A stretch of DNA of 64,000 nucleotides from Branchiostoma floridae (GCF_000003815.2 NC_049993.1:14885642-14949641), one strand, 5' to 3'; shown: positions 25,521 through 38,452, numbered from the stretch's first letter. Notes: generated by a model from the letters alone, not told the origin. A program made the numbers and translations.

Positions 25521-26010
25521 ATTGTAACTCCATTTAGGGAGTTTAATCAATCACAAGAGAGAGGCATCCCCGAAGCAAGTTCTTCATTATAACGTGGAGG
25601 CACATGTTCTGGCATTGAGCCTAAGGACCCATTTGGAGACAGTATATTAGCAAAACATTTAGTTTGTCTTTAAAAACAAAGTTGTGGAATTTGATTTCAT
25701 TTTGGCTTTATTTCGGGAGTTGAATCAATCACAAGAGAGTGGCATCCCGGAAGCAAGTTATCCATTATAACGCGGGGGTACTCTTCTGGTAGTGAGCCTT
25801 AGGACCTATTTAGAGACAGAATTTTTTTTTTCAAAACATTTAGGTTGTCTTTTAAAACATAGTTGATGGGATTTGATTTCATTTAGTCTTTATTTAGGGA
25901 TTTTAATCAATCACAAGAGATAGGAATTTCTCCATTATAACGTAGAGACACTCTTCTGGCATTGAGCCTAAGGAACCATTTAGAGACAGTATTTGGGCGA
26001 AACGTTTAGT
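25521..26010 (+). repeat. Tandem repeat, about three units of 180 bp
   Basis: The word TTAATCAATCACAAGAGA or a one-base variant recurs at 25542, 25720 and 25902. The sequence around it (GGCATCCC, CATTATAACG, GAGCCTAAGGACC, TAGAGACAG) repeats in the same order. The last unit is shortened. Confidence 0.8.
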
Positions 26011-27344
26011 TAACTTCACTGTCAGTGGCCGGTATTCAATTGAAAATAGTTTAATCTTTGGAAACGGTGTAAACAAATTGACAATGTATTTTCAGCCAGC
26101 TAGCGATTTGATACACTGTACTGCCATTTTATTGAACTTAGAAGTATATTAAAACCCTCGATTGGTACAATAGAAGCCAGCTAATTGCACAGCGGATCAC
26201 CGCACACTTCTGATTATTGCACCGAATCCCAAAATACTGTGGTGGTGAAGTGCAGCTAAGATAACTTTGCGTTGTTGCACCAGCCGGATAAATGCACGGA
26301 TTATGCTGACAAATTGGATGTACAATTAAACGGCTTCTACTGTATTAACATTTTAATTTTTTGCACATGGTATGATCAAATGTTTCAGTCTTTAGCCTTT
26401 TCTACATCTTCTTTACACAGTTATTCATGTAAATTGCAATATTTCAAACTGAATTAGAACCGTTTTGTAGAGAGCATTTTTTTTAAATAAAATGGATGTA
26501 AGCAAAATTTCGTAAGCATTTCAAGATTTGAATCGTAAGAATATCTTCATTTCTGTACACTTTTGAACTACCATCCATACAGACAAATTAAGTTTACAAT
26601 TACAGACACCCCCTGGCAACATTAAATAGAGACTGGAGAAGACACAAGTTGCCTGATACTTAAAAACTGTTAATGTCGTCACTTGTCACTGGCGACACTG
26701 GATCTACCTGAATTCAGTTATCCGTTTAAGATTTTATTTACAAAGTTTAACAAAATGAACTTTCATGCCGAGATTCTATTACTTATACTTTAATAATTTG
26801 CTATGGAAGAAGGGGGGTATCATCACAAGTTAAGATCCAGTAATAATCGAAAGCTACGGCACATATTATCTAATATCGCAAAAGAGTTTTTTTTTTCATC
26901 AGCCACCACTTCGTCCATTTTTGTTGATGGAGGGCAACTGATGGCGTAACGATGTACTAGAAACTCAATTTCAGCCGAACCATTCTTTATATCTTCGCCA
27001 TTAATCGATCGAGGGACCTCCTGACACGATCCAAAACCCTCTCTCTGTGCGGGAGGAGAACATATGCGCCATAAGGCCTGGTCATTTCTCGGTCATAAAG
27101 CCAGGAAATGGGGCGGGGAATACAACCCAGACTTGCTGACAGATAGGTTAGGTCACCGCCGACAGTAGATGGGGGACGGCGTCAATTACGTTTGTCCCTT
27201 GGGAAGGGCAAACGTGATCCCCCTTAGATGTCAATGACACCATTATACACTTCTGACCGTATAGTTACAGCTACATTTCTACGGGATGTCGACCTCATTA
27301 CACAGGACTACGATCGAAGTTTTTTTTTTTTTTTCTATTCGCTT

Positions 27345-27462
27345 TTGGACAGTAGTCTTTTACCTTTTGTAAAGTGCCTTTTCACAACGTCGAGGGCACG
27401 GCGGGTATTGAACTCGGGACCTCTAAATGTTTAGCCGATAGCTCTACGAGTTACGCCAAACA
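27345..27462 (-). mobile_element. tRNA-derived SINE fragment (head and start of core)
   Basis: On the minus strand, a box A-like GGCGTAACTCGTAGAGC is followed by a box B-like GGTCCCGAGTTCAATACCC and then TTGTGAAAAGGCACTTTAC. That is the same order as in the SINE at 54722-54985. The copy is truncated after the core start. Confidence 0.65.
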
Positions 27463-28496
27463 CGAAAAGATACATTTTAAAGAGTGCTAAATAAATTTCA
27501 TTGATAAAAAGAGAATATTTTTGCACGTTGTATGTTTTAATGATTTTATCTTGATCACACTCACACATTGTGCTCATAAAAAACAGGAATTGAAAAACAC
27601 GATTTAGTTCTCAGCTAGATTGCAGTGCAATCGCCATCGCCACGTTGAGAAAGGTCTTATAGTCTTGTACCCGTGCTCAATGAATTCTATTGGTAAAAAG
27701 TGAATCTTTTTGCACTTTGTTGTCTTTTTTGTCTGACATAGTATGCTAAGAAATTCAAGGCTGCTAAAATACAATTTGAATCGCAGCGACGTCTCAGTGT
27801 AATCGCCATTACGTAGACAGGGGTCTTATGGACTTGTATTCGTGTAATATTGATTTTTTGTGCAAAGTCTCGAAGATTCTAAGTGTATTGATGGTGGCAT
27901 TTAAAATCTGGTCCGCTGTTGTAGATAGATCAGCAGATCCATCGGCGGGTTGTCAGTACTCAGAGCCAATGTATTCAGCGTACAGTGGCGACATATCTAA
28001 GCTGGCCACCTTCAACGAATTCAATTACTTCAATAACAAGAGTCTTACACGTGAACTCGATACGAGGCTATCGCTGGTTCTCTATATTCTTCCGGGTAAT
28101 TGCAATAGCCATGCTCTATACCGAGAAGACGAGACAAATTATATTCTAACTGTCTCCTAGATGATAATAATTTGTCAGTATCTAAAAGATAAGATTAAAC
28201 ATTAACGAAAACACCCCTGCTGCGTGACTACAAAAGAAAATAACTCTTTTTTTACTGGAAGTCTAGCTGATAGTCCTCTGCCCATCCCATGTTGAACATT
28301 GCCATTTAGATGACACTGATACATTTGTTTACTTTGGGGGGGCTTAAGTACTTTAAAAGCACCTATCTGAATATCTTCTATCTACCTATCTATCATTCTC
28401 TCTATAGCTAGCTATGTGGGAGAGACTGGCATTCTGGTATAGAAATCTTTAGCTGTAGCTGAAGCTGTATGGATGACTCAATTAGGATTCTATCAT

Positions 28497-28941
28497 NNNN
28501 NNNNNNNNNNNNNNNNNNNNNNNNNNNNNNNNNNNNNNNNNNNNNNNNNNNNNNNNNNNNNNNNNNNNNNNNNNNNNNNNNNNNNNNNNNNNNNNNNNNN
28601 NNNNNNNNNNNNNNNNNNNNNNNNNNNNNNNNNNNNNNNNNNNNNNNNNNNNNNNNNNNNNNNNNNNNNNNNNNNNNNNNNNNNNNNNNNNNNNNNNNNN
28701 NNNNNNNNNNNNNNNNNNNNNNNNNNNNNNNNNNNNNNNNNNNNNNNNNNNNNNNNNNNNNNNNNNNNNNNNNNNNNNNNNNNNNNNNNNNNNNNNNNNN
28801 NNNNNNNNNNNNNNNNNNNNNNNNNNNNNNNNNNNNNNNNNNNNNNNNNNNNNNNNNNNNNNNNNNNNNNNNNNNNNNNNNNNNNNNNNNNNNNNNNNNN
28901 NNNNNNNNNNNNNNNNNNNNNNNNNNNNNNNNNNNNNNNNN
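28497..28941. other. Assembly gap (445 N)
   Basis: Run of N. Apparent open frames across it are meaningless. Confidence 0.99.
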
Positions 28942-30127
28942 CATGTCGCGAACAAGAGAGCTAACCCTTTTATAAAATCATAGTTTTTTATAAGATATCA
29001 AAAAGAAGCCGGCAATGGAAACCCATTATCTCATAACAAAAAAAATGGGTTTTAAGTATAATCTTTTTGGTATGTAAGTATCGGTTGTAAGCAAAAATAT
29101 TAGTTGCTTCCGAACAAGGAATTACGATTATTCACTCTCACACTACAAAATAGTTGCAAAATCGTTAACCACATTTCTTGACATCCCACCATTTATTAAA
29201 TGGATTTCTTAAAATCTTAGGTATTATTTCTATTGGACAGTTCCGACAAATCAAAGCTCTGTCATAAAGTAAGTTGCTATTTAAAGGCCGCACTGACTCA
29301 GAAATATTCGCTATCAGCTCTTTGTCCTTGATGTTTGATAGCCGAAAAGAGGGGCATCTTTCATGATAAACAACGGTCATGCTTTTAATGTGTCAAACTG
29401 GTCACCAAAATTCTTAGCAATCGCCAATACTCTTTAGACCTTGTTCTTTAACGATTAATGTTGTTTATCTTTATCACTAATTACCTCATGTATTCTTCTC
29501 CTGTCTTCATTCATCATTAGGTAACCTGTTGATTCACAGGCAATGGCATTGCCTTTACTTTTCAAATGAATAAATCATTGCAAGTCCCTCGAGAAGAATA
29601 CTGGAGCCACAGTGGCTTCAGGCAACTCATGCGCACATACATCAAACGTTACACGCAAAGAGGAACGAACTTTCCGTTGCCTTGAGTACGAATCCAGCGT
29701 GTTAAAAAGTTACAGATAGAGAGATAGGGTGTAAAAGTCAAATCCATAAGCCCTAAAAGCTTTTTTAGTCTTCATCGCGTTGGCCTCTTTTTGCTAACAA
29801 GTATCAAGGGGGCAATTATCTTTCATAATGGGAATCTACTTCAAGATCTTGGAAAATTAAGGACATCAATCTTTTCGAGTTTTTAGATTGTTATCTCAGT
29901 GGGATATATGGCCATGAACGATTGTAACTGATGACTCTAAAAACTCATAATTGATCCCCAAAGATATTTAAAAGTATGAATAAGAATATTTGCTTCTAGC
30001 ACCCAGAGGTATTGGACAAATGTAAATTTGTATAATGTTGTACCGATGACCGATGCTAATACATATCGCAACCAAGACTGAGTAAATTCTTTGTATCTAA
30101 TAAACTAGTTCGAAAACCACGTCCTTT
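28942..30127. other. AT-rich stretch, nothing recognised
   Basis: No exon, RNA gene or clear repeat seen. Confidence 0.4.
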
Positions 30128-30135
30128 GTGGCAAG

Positions 30136-30600
30136 TAGGGATGCGTACCTAAACCCACGTTTAGGTACAGGTCCGGATTCGAATCCAGAGGTTTAGGTAC
30201 AGGTCCGGACCTAATGAGTCCGGACCTGAATGCATGGCATTGAATATTATATCATAATATTATATTATAATATGTTATAAAGGCAAAACAATGTATTAAG
30301 AAGGATAGAAGCATGTTTGAACCAATAAAACGTGTTTATTATGGTAGACACATGATGCAACAAAAATTTGACCCTTACAAAATTGTTGTTTTTCCCTCAC
30401 TGGGGCTCAGAGACTGCAATGGTAATTTCACAGTAATTTTATCTGTCAAAGTGGCCATCCCCTGACCTGTTATCCTGCCTGGCTTGCACTAATTAGATAC
30501 AGATCCAGTACCGGTACACCAGTGTTCCGGTAATTTTGTACCTGTACCTAATTGATTGTACCGGTACTGTATCGGTACACTGTACCGGTACACATCCCTA
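30136..30600. mobile_element. hAT-type MITE with 8-bp target duplication
   Basis: Starts TAGGGATGCGTACC and ends with the inverted counterpart GGTACACATCCCTA. It is flanked on both sides by GTGGCAAG (30128-30135 and 30601-30608), a perfect 8-bp target duplication as made by hAT transposases. The body is built from GGTACAGGTCCGGA and GTACCGGTAC words and has no coding frame, so it is non-autonomous. Confidence 0.85.
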
Positions 30601-30854
30601 GTGGCAAGATATAACAAAATGTTAGGCTTGAGCTAATTTTGAATCCATTGTAGTCATTTATAGTTAGTTGATAGGAAATAGTAACGCATCGGTGGTTCAA
30701 AACATGTTGCCAATATCGATTAGAAAGTAAAAATTCAACACTCCATTTGACCAGTTTGTGACGTGTCGGTGGTATGTTTGCATATTTCTTTCGTGAACAG
30801 TTACCAACAGGCCGATTGAGATAACTGCTTTATCTCAGCGACTCCTTGTGTAGC

Positions 30855-31384
30855 TGCTGCGACAGTGTTCCAGTGCTGCTGTGACAGTGTTCCAGTGCTG
30901 CTGCGACAGTGTTCCAGTGCTGCTGTGACAGTGTTCCAGTGCTGCTGTGACAGTGTTCCAGTGCTGCTGTGACAGCGTTCCAGTGCTGCTGTGACAGTGT
31001 TCCAGTGCTGCTGGGACAGCGTTCCAGTGCTGCTGTGACAGTGTTCCAGTGCTGCTGCGACAGTGTTCCAGTGCTGCTGTGACAGCGTTCCAGTGCTGCT
31101 GGGACAGTGTTCCAGTGCTGCTGAGACAGTGTTCCAGTGCTGCTGTGACAGCGTTCCAGTGCTGCTGGGACAGCGTTCCAGTGCTGCTGTGACAGTGTTC
31201 CAGTGCTGCTGGGACAGTGTTCCAGTGCTGCTGGGACAGTGTTCCAGTGCTGCTGGGACAGTGTTCCAGTGCTGCTGGGACAGTGTTCCAGTGCTGCTGT
31301 GACAGTGTTCCAGTGCTGCTGGGACAGTGTTCCAGTGCTGCTGGGACAGTGTTCCAGTGCTGCTGGGACAGTGTTCCAGTGCTC
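30855..31384. repeat. 22-bp minisatellite, about 24 units
   Basis: Unit GACAGTGTTCCAGTGCTGCT plus two variable bases, repeated almost without length change. Variation is confined to a few positions (GTGTT or GCGTT; TGTGAC, TGCGAC, TGGGAC or TGAGAC). Because 22 is not a multiple of three, translation cycles every 66 bp, and long open frames appear on both strands. I do not regard any of them as a gene. Confidence 0.95.
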
Positions 31385-32204
31385 CGTCTAAAAAGGTCAA
31401 ATATAACAAGATGGTCGCCATTTTATCCAAAATCTCATCTAATGTATATCAATACAAAAAATACATTCAGATTGCTTCAATTTCGGCACGGTGTGACGAA
31501 AGCCTTGGGGATCCGAACGTATCACCATAAACAGGTGATAAAAACCCCTAAACGGCTCAGCGGAACCGCGTAATTGCGCTTTTAGGAGACTTTTATGGAA
31601 AGATCGTTACGGTGTATGTGTCTGGACGATAGACCGGAAATGGAGTAGCCTGGGCTGTGCGATACTGAATCATTTGGATTTACTTTTCTCCACCTCTTCT
31701 TAACCTTTTCTATACACCATTCACTCCACGTGTATACTGCCCATTGAGTAGAATAGTTCGAAACTTTAATAGACTTTATGGGTGACAGAACTCTTGCATA
31801 TACATCTATAACTCTTTTGTGGTTTCTGATTACGTGAAGTTTGCATATGCTATTTTTTTCCTGTGTGTAATAATTGATTACAAGAATGAAAATCTTTATC
31901 ATCTAAGAATCGCTTCTATTCCATCGTTAATAAACTTCTATTCAGTATTATCTCCGAAAGTAGACATGGATTTGAAGTTAAAATTCGTAAAAATATTTCA
32001 TTTTCAAAGCATGCAATGATGCACAACTTCATGTTGTATCAAACCCAGATACAGATCTTTTGCGCGATGTTCCGATTGGCAATACATCATGACATCGTTT
32101 GTACATCTTGCAGACAACATGACGCCATGCAGTTCCGAAGAACAGTTTGTTATCAAATGTGACAATGACTATTGTAGAATTTCACTATTTTCTAACACTC
32201 GGAT

Positions 32205-32490
32205 GTCCCTGTAGCTCAACTGGTAGCAGCCTTACAGTTGAGTTACCGTTTGCACTTGTTTTGTAAATGGGAGACCTAGGTTTAAATACTGGTTGGAGCT
32301 ACGAACTTGTACACATGCACTTCGGTAGGGGCGTAAATGGGTAGGGTATGTTTGGGGATACATACATCGAACAAGTAAAGGAAGAACAAGCGATGAGTAC
32401 CTATAAAGTATACTTTGATACTCAAACAGCAAGGACACTTGCAGATACATGTGCCACTAGGGACTACAATGGCCTTAACAACAAATAGAT
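32205..32490 (+). mobile_element. tRNA-derived SINE
   Basis: Box A TAGCTCAACTGG at 32212-32223 and a decayed box B GGTTTAAATAC at 32279-32289 are spaced 66 bases apart, as in a tRNA head. A unique-looking body follows, including GCAAGGACACTTGCAGATA. A related but headless text occurs around 36400-36480 (AAGGAAACTTGCTGACCTA). Not a functional tRNA: the stems do not pair properly. Confidence 0.55.
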
Positions 32491-33190
32491 GCATTCTTAG
32501 GTCAATAATGTAGAGCTACTTGTTCTGCCTACTTGTTCTATTTTTCTTAATAAGATAGAATGTATTTCTTTAGAGTAAAGACACCATCTGAATTTACACA
32601 CGGATATAATGATATTACATAGGTCTATTTTCTTCATTGATTCATTTCAATCATAATTCCAATCATAAATATCTTTAGATATATAAATGATAATGAAGAC
32701 TTTGAATATCTTTTCTTATCATGAACGCCAATTCCAATTGATACCGATGCCACTTGGTTCCATCCATTGTCACTTTAAATACAAACAGATGAGTAGGATG
32801 AATAAGTATTGACTCCATGTTAGGTATTAGAGAAAATTAGAATTGATCGGCAAATTTTCTGGACTTCATAGAGAGAGAATCGATGATCGTCCATGGACGA
32901 ATCTATCATAACATACCCCTATAGGGGGACAATGCCAATTAGGAAGTGGCTGCTTCCTTTAGTCATTTGTCAAATGCGGCATCTTACATAGAACTATTAG
33001 TTTCCCGAGTGTTTATCGGAAGAGAAAAGGAGGGTTGCTTGTCTTTGATAGTCACTGCGCGTGCGTTTCTACGATTTCCAATACACACAGCTACTGCAAA
33101 GACAATACAGAACTTGTAATATATCTAAGGAATTGGGTTTAGGTCCACCATTTCTGAATAAGTGACAAATGAAAATATAGATTTTGTTAT

Positions 33191-33236
33191 CTCCCTCTCT
33201 CTTTTTCTCTCTCTTTGCGTGAGTGTGTGTGTGTCA
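33191..33236. repeat. CT and GT microsatellite
   Basis: Short CTCTCT runs followed by GTGTGTGTGT. Confidence 0.7.
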
Positions 33237-35010
33237 ATGTTTTTGTCACATATCTGTTAGCATAACTTTAAGAATCTCTGAATGGATTGTGATTGTACTT
33301 GGTATACTGGAAGGTCTTCAGCAAAAAATGGCCCTCCTGGTGTGTGACCTTGGTACTGCAACAGAATTTACGCTCTTAATATCCCGTGCTCTAAAAACAA
33401 GCACGTTTTATTCAGGCGTCGAAAGCTCTTGAGCTCGTAGGTTTGAATTCCCTTTTGGTTCCTTGGCAGAGTGTTCGCTTTTTGTATGGATATATTTATC
33501 AGACTTAACTAATAGAAGCATATGGCAAAATACTACTTTCACATAACCAAATCTAGCGTCTCAACTTTGCAATTTTGATCTAGTATCCTGAACATTTTTT
33601 TAGGTACTATTTGAGCCAAGTAATACATCCAAAACTTTAAGACGAAAGGCACGTATGGTACGAAATTAAAGACTTTGTATTCACAACATGAAATCAGGAT
33701 TACTTTCCGATGTTGCGCATAAAAGACGGATTACAGATGGTGACTGTGCAATACGACAAGGAATTACGGTGAAATCCCTCTATTACAACACGTCGTAAAC
33801 GTTCTTGTTTTCGTTAATGACTGGCAGCTGTCAACTAATAGTATCGTCTATCAAACACCGTATAACAGAATCATTTCAGGGGGCCGTAATAAAACTTCGT
33901 AGAAAAATATGTTTAGACATGTTCTAAAAGAAAAGGCAAAAAGAACAGAAAAAATACAATTTGCCTTTCTAAAACCTCGGCATTTCACAGGGACTGGTCG
34001 CTAGTTCTAAGTACCGTTTAACGTTCTTAAGGCGCCTCCTCGAACTCAGAAACTCAATTTTACACTCCTTCTTGAAGACGACGCAGCTGGATTTTGAAAC
34101 GAGGGTCTTCGACCTAATTATTAAGACGCTTTTTAAAAATCTTATTCTACACAATAGTTGTATTTCGTATTCTAGCGTAACTATAGTGCAGTTTCCTTGA
34201 CATATAATATTGTATTGGTATGATTTATCTGTATATCCATAACGTACATGTATAGGACCCCAGGAATAATAGCTAACTGCAAAGTCCATGCCAAACTGTA
34301 AAGTGTAGCTTCATGGAGTTGAGTAACATAGAACAGAAAGCTACTCTAATAAAAAGTAACTCTTTACTTTGATTTCTACTTTAACAGAATGTAAGACAAA
34401 AACAACGTGAAGCTTCTGTGATGTTTATTGCAAAAAAAAGTTGACGACAAGTGATTTGAAATAAAAGTTGTTTTCTTTGGGAAAGGAGCATGAACCTAGA
34501 TACTAATTAGGTAATCTTTTGATCCATCACTTATTTTACATGACAATTGCCAATTAAGAAAACGCCCGGGGTTCGGTGTAGAGGTCAAACAATAGCCACA
34601 CATGGCGGGTTAACTGAATCCCTGAGGTCAGGGGTGATGGTCGCGTCTGCAAGGGGAAAAAGATCGATATTCCAAGCCGTGCAAAAATCCTCATACCGTA
34701 TGCAGCGTATCGCTACGTAAGGCCAAAACGCCAATACAATAGCCCCGACGGGTAAAAGGCAATTAGCGTATGACAAAAGAGGGCAGGGGATGTCAGGACC
34801 TACCTTGATCAAGGTGGGGCATTACTTGTGAAAGTTTTCGGGGGGTCAAGACCTTTCAAGATTGTCATAAATGGGACACGCAATGTATACGATTAATAAT
34901 TATTGCACATGACAAAATTGAGCAGATATCAATTCATCATAGTACTGCTTTGAAAGAAAGCACACTTGCTGATACACTAACATGCGTACTTCTATTATTG
35001 TACAATAAAT

Positions 35011-35257
35011 GTTTTATCTCAATGCACTTGCGGCACCGGTGTGGCACTGCGGGGTTCGAAAGATTACTCAACGAATTTCAGAAATAAAGAATGAATTTTC
35101 TTACGTTTTGTGTATTTTGTCGTCCTCTCTGTCATGCTTTTGAGTATAACGCAATATCTAAATTATGCAATATTTGGCGAAAATAGCACAGCAGTGCTGC
35201 AGCGAACGAACCCCGCAGTGCTGCACCAGTGCCCCAAGTGCAGTGAGATACCATCTT
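35011..35257. mobile_element. AGGTGGTATCTCAC-family MITE (copy 3)
   Basis: The right end reads, on the minus strand, AAGATGGTATCTCACTGCAC; the left end is decayed (TTTTATCTCAATGCAC). Internal words (GGTTCGAAAGATTACTCAAC, TTTTGTGTATTTTGTCGTCC) match copies 1 and 2. Confidence 0.65.
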
Positions 35258-35929
35258 AACATACGCACCTCCCATATCTTATCATAAGGTCTTGCACCGT
35301 ATATCGCAGCGCTTAACACCATGTACAATAATACCTGAGGCATTTTTTTCACCATTACAAATTGTATATGATGATAAATGGTTTTAAATATTATAAGATA
35401 GCAGGTTTTTTACTTCAACGTTTTATCAGATAGCAGGAACTTGCTACATATAATCATCTGTATCGCTTTTGATATTTCAAAAACATATTAGACATCGAGT
35501 GATTAGGTGTCCCTGAAGAAAGCTCGAATCCAATATTTGCTTCTACGAGATGCGTTATCATCTTAATGCCGATCTGGTGGGTTTCATAAAGTAATGACCA
35601 GATTTTAATTCTTCTCTGATATGCGTAGTAATATCGGGACCAGTAATGTAGCGTGGGATATGAAAAATACTGTTGATATATTCTACTCCATATTTCTATT
35701 CATCAAAAGCATATAAGTAGTGTTACTTTGAATTGCGTATTCCAAATGTTTCAAAACTAAGCTACTCAACTGGCAAGGATTTCACAAATACAGTAAATTT
35801 CACTTGGAGGTCGCACTGTTTTTTTTGTTTTTGTTTTGTTACAACGGAAAGAAGATTAAGTACAGTCCCCAGTGGTGCCGTACTTATTGTTCTTTTGTTG
35901 TTGCTGCTATTGGGCCGACCACTTACTCT

Positions 35930-36245
35930 TTGCAGTCCGGGGCTGAATTGCGAGGAGTTTACAATAGGCGGGGCTAAATCGCAAGGGTCTGAAGCGAGCT
36001 GCCATTCGTCGCCACTCAGGTGACCTCAATACGACTATCGCATGCGCGCAAGTGTCTGAAGCGAGCTGCCATTCGGCGCCACTCAGTTGACCTCAATACT
36101 ACAGTAATTGCCCCAGGTGCGGCCAAGGTACTGTAGGTTTTGAACCACTCACACCGCACCATCGCACGTGTGGCGGGTTCTTTAACGTACCTGGGGCATG
36201 GCTCTCCCCAGACACGGGACCTCCATTTGAAGTATTATCCGAAGG
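35930..36245 (+). repeat. Composite dispersed repeat with a 68-bp internal duplication
   Basis: The block GTCTGAAGCGAGCTGCCATT to GACCTCAATAC occurs twice in a row (about 35987-36033 and 36053-36099). It is followed by CACGTGTGGCGGGTTCTTTAA and CACGGGACCTCCATTTGAAG. The last part recurs, diverged, at 61180-61255, and the first part at 17700-17815. Confidence 0.6.
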
Positions 36246-37345
36246 ACTTTAGCAGACTGGCTCTATAGCTTATATTAATGGCACCACTGGACAAAACATG
36301 ATGCATGACATATTAGAGAAAACATGTAAACGGGAACATCTGATGCACAGGAACAGTGTCGTACAATTGAATTACAGTAAGAGGAAAAACCCCATGTAAA
36401 AGAATATATCCTACTACTGAAAAAGTAAGGAAACTTGCTGACCTATGTGCAACTAGTTAACTAAGCACTGCAATGTGAAAAAACAACAAACACTGCCAAT
36501 GTGTATTTGGAGAAGGACAACCTCAAGCCAACTGTTCAAACTTACGCCACATCTTCAGAAAATACGCTAGACCCGCATGTTCTCCGTTTAATGCTTTATT
36601 CGAACCGACATAAAGCAAACATATTTCTCAATGTTACGGGCTCGAACCAAACACAAAACAAACACTGCCAATGTGATAGGCAAAATCTTGAATTGAAGAG
36701 CAATAAGAACCGTATACCTTATAATCAATACGCTTATTACAAGCCAGACAAGACACTCAACGACAAGGAAATTGATATTGATGCTTTCTCTATTGGGAAC
36801 TAGGCCATCGACATATATTGACAACCAAATGATCCCGTGGTAACCATCAGAGTATAGCGGAAAAAAACATTATCTTCACCATATAACAAGTTTCTATAAT
36901 GACTAAAACGTTGCTAATTTGCCGTTTGTTCATGTCTTTAGAAATAATTTATAAACAGATTAAGCTACAATCATGTCTGCCATTTGCAGTTATCATAGAC
37001 AATAGCACTTTGCAGTTTATGACATTATTTGACGGAATGACCTACTTTTCTTTGACCTTTGAATTGATGTAACTCCCTCAAAATCGTTCCTTTAGAGACC
37101 TCGTGCCCTTTTAGTAGATCCCCTCGCTATTGACATTTACGATGGCATATTAGGTCGACTTGCATGCTAGCTCTGACTTCCAAAAACGCATATAGTGGCA
37201 AGGCGAATCAGAGCGGAGGTATACATGATAAATTTGTGGAAAAACTAACTCGAGAGTGTTACCAATCATCAATGATTTATTACAAATGAACTGTCTATTT
37301 TAGTTAATGTTTTATATTCTTCTATTTTTCTCAACACTCTTTTTG
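36246..37345. other. AT-rich stretch, nothing recognised
   Basis: No supported exon or element seen. Confidence 0.4.
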
Positions 37346-37526
37346 TTTACTGAATTACATGAAGAGATAACAAAAATAGAGTCAAACGAGAGTCATTCAA
37401 CAAAAAAATACAATATCAGTATGAGAGCAAATGATAAAAAACTCGAAATTTTAAAGAGCATGGTTTTGTACATGGTACACGATTAAGTCTAACATGCATA
37501 TTTATTGCCACAACTTTATCATGTCC
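37346..37526 (+). repeat. 181-bp flank block, first copy (matches 41078-41258)
   Basis: As far as I can read, identical to 41078-41258. It lies 67 bp before the first transposon left end. In the second copy the spacer is 69 bp and unrelated in sequence. Confidence 0.85.
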
Positions 37527-37584
37527 TGCAAAAATTGAATGCACGATCAATTCTTTGGTTTAAATTATAATATCTAATCATATA

Positions 37585-37593
37585 TATTAGGGC
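37585..37593. repeat. Left target-site duplication TATTAGGGC
   Basis: TATTAGGGC directly precedes the left terminal repeat here and directly follows the right terminal repeat at 53188-53196. The next base is C on both sides, so the duplication could be read as 9 or 10 bp. Confidence 0.75.
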
Positions 37594-38352
37594 CAGGGGG
37601 AATTTGCATATATCCCATGATGCACCGCGGTCTCAACTATATATACGCTCGAGCCGTGACGTCATCATTTGAATAATGGCGGGTCCTGGCGCTGGACCTT
37701 CCCCGGGAGCCGCTATAAACACTCTGTATACTGTGCAACCAAAGCTTCTGGACCATAATCCTGAGGTTTTGCTTTGTTGTCTGGACACGCGCAGAGTCCC
37801 GCTGCGGTTCTCGGGCGTTTCGTGTCTGGAAATAGTCACGAGACGCTGCCACATTGCGGTAACCGGCGATCCACCGAACGTCCGGCGGTTGTGCCTGATG
37901 CCTGACCGGGACGGTGACAGGATGTTTGCCGGTGTGCTGTCCCCGGTAAAACTACGCATCAAATCGAGCTCAACCATCAAAGTAAGGATTACTTTATGTC
38001 GTTAATCATTCTTGTGACCTTTGTGATTTTTTTTTGTGGTTGAAAGACGATTAATTCCGCAGCAAAAATATAGAAAATAAAACAGGCTACGAATGGGGTG
38101 GGAGTGGGGGTGTGGACACCGGCATAATTTGTCGTGTTGCACATTTCGGTACTGTCTCCTGTAAAATCGCAAGTTATACAATTTTCTTACTTGACAGGCC
38201 TTTTTGATTTCGCACGAACCCCGGTAATTTTTGTTGTTGTTGTCGAAATTGGAGTATTTTGATAGTAAAAAAGTTGTGTTTGGGCAGATTGATTACAGAA
38301 AACACAATCAAATCAATTTCTACAATCAATGCTTTGTGTCCAAAATGTCTTT
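37594..38352 (+). mobile_element. Duplicate left end of the large transposon, cut off by a gap
   Basis: Matches 41328-42087 almost base for base; the visible differences are one extra T in a T-run and one base in a G-rich run. It contains the terminal repeat, promoter and first coding exon of the HIRAN-like gene (37676-37981) and ends exactly at the 100-N gap. It is probably the same or the other-allele left end, assembled twice. Confidence 0.8.
37676..37981 (+). CDS. Exon 1 of HIRAN-like transposon gene, duplicate copy
   Basis: The 102 codons and the AAA|GTAAGG donor are the same as at 41410-41715. The second exon is missing because of the gap at 38353. Treat it as a partial or assembly copy, not as a second gene. 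Confidence 0.6.
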
Positions 38353-38452
38353 NNNNNNNNNNNNNNNNNNNNNNNNNNNNNNNNNNNNNNNNNNNNNNNN
38401 NNNNNNNNNNNNNNNNNNNNNNNNNNNNNNNNNNNNNNNNNNNNNNNNNNNN
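38353..38452. other. Assembly gap (100 N, placeholder size)
   Basis: Exactly 100 N, the usual placeholder for a join of unknown length. The sequence on its left continues, in the other copy, at 42088. Confidence 0.99.

Larger units (their letters stand above)
10044..28496. other. Long intergenic stretch, mostly gene-free
   Basis: I see no convincing exon here apart from the candidate first exon at 12368-12837. The open frames present (the longest about 125 codons near 15.0-15.4 kb) look like chance: no domain signature, no good splice sites at their ends. The stretch holds the repeats listed separately. Confidence 0.5.

Noticed and set aside
25521-26010. CRISPR-like array
   Set aside because: Eukaryotic context, 180-bp units, and no short constant repeat with unique spacers.
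28408-28975. Long open frames across 28.4-29.0 kb
   Set aside because: They consist almost entirely of N from the assembly gap.
30801-31430. 209-codon open frame on the minus strand over the minisatellite
   Set aside because: It is produced by a 22-bp repeat without stops in any frame; equally long frames run on the other strand and in other frames.
32212-32289. Possible tRNA gene
   Set aside because: Box B is decayed (GGTTTAAATAC) and no cloverleaf can be drawn; better read as a SINE head.
37633-37980. 115-codon minus-strand frame, repeated at 41367-41714
   Set aside because: Antisense shadow of the GC-rich first exon of the HIRAN-like gene; duplicated only because the exon is.
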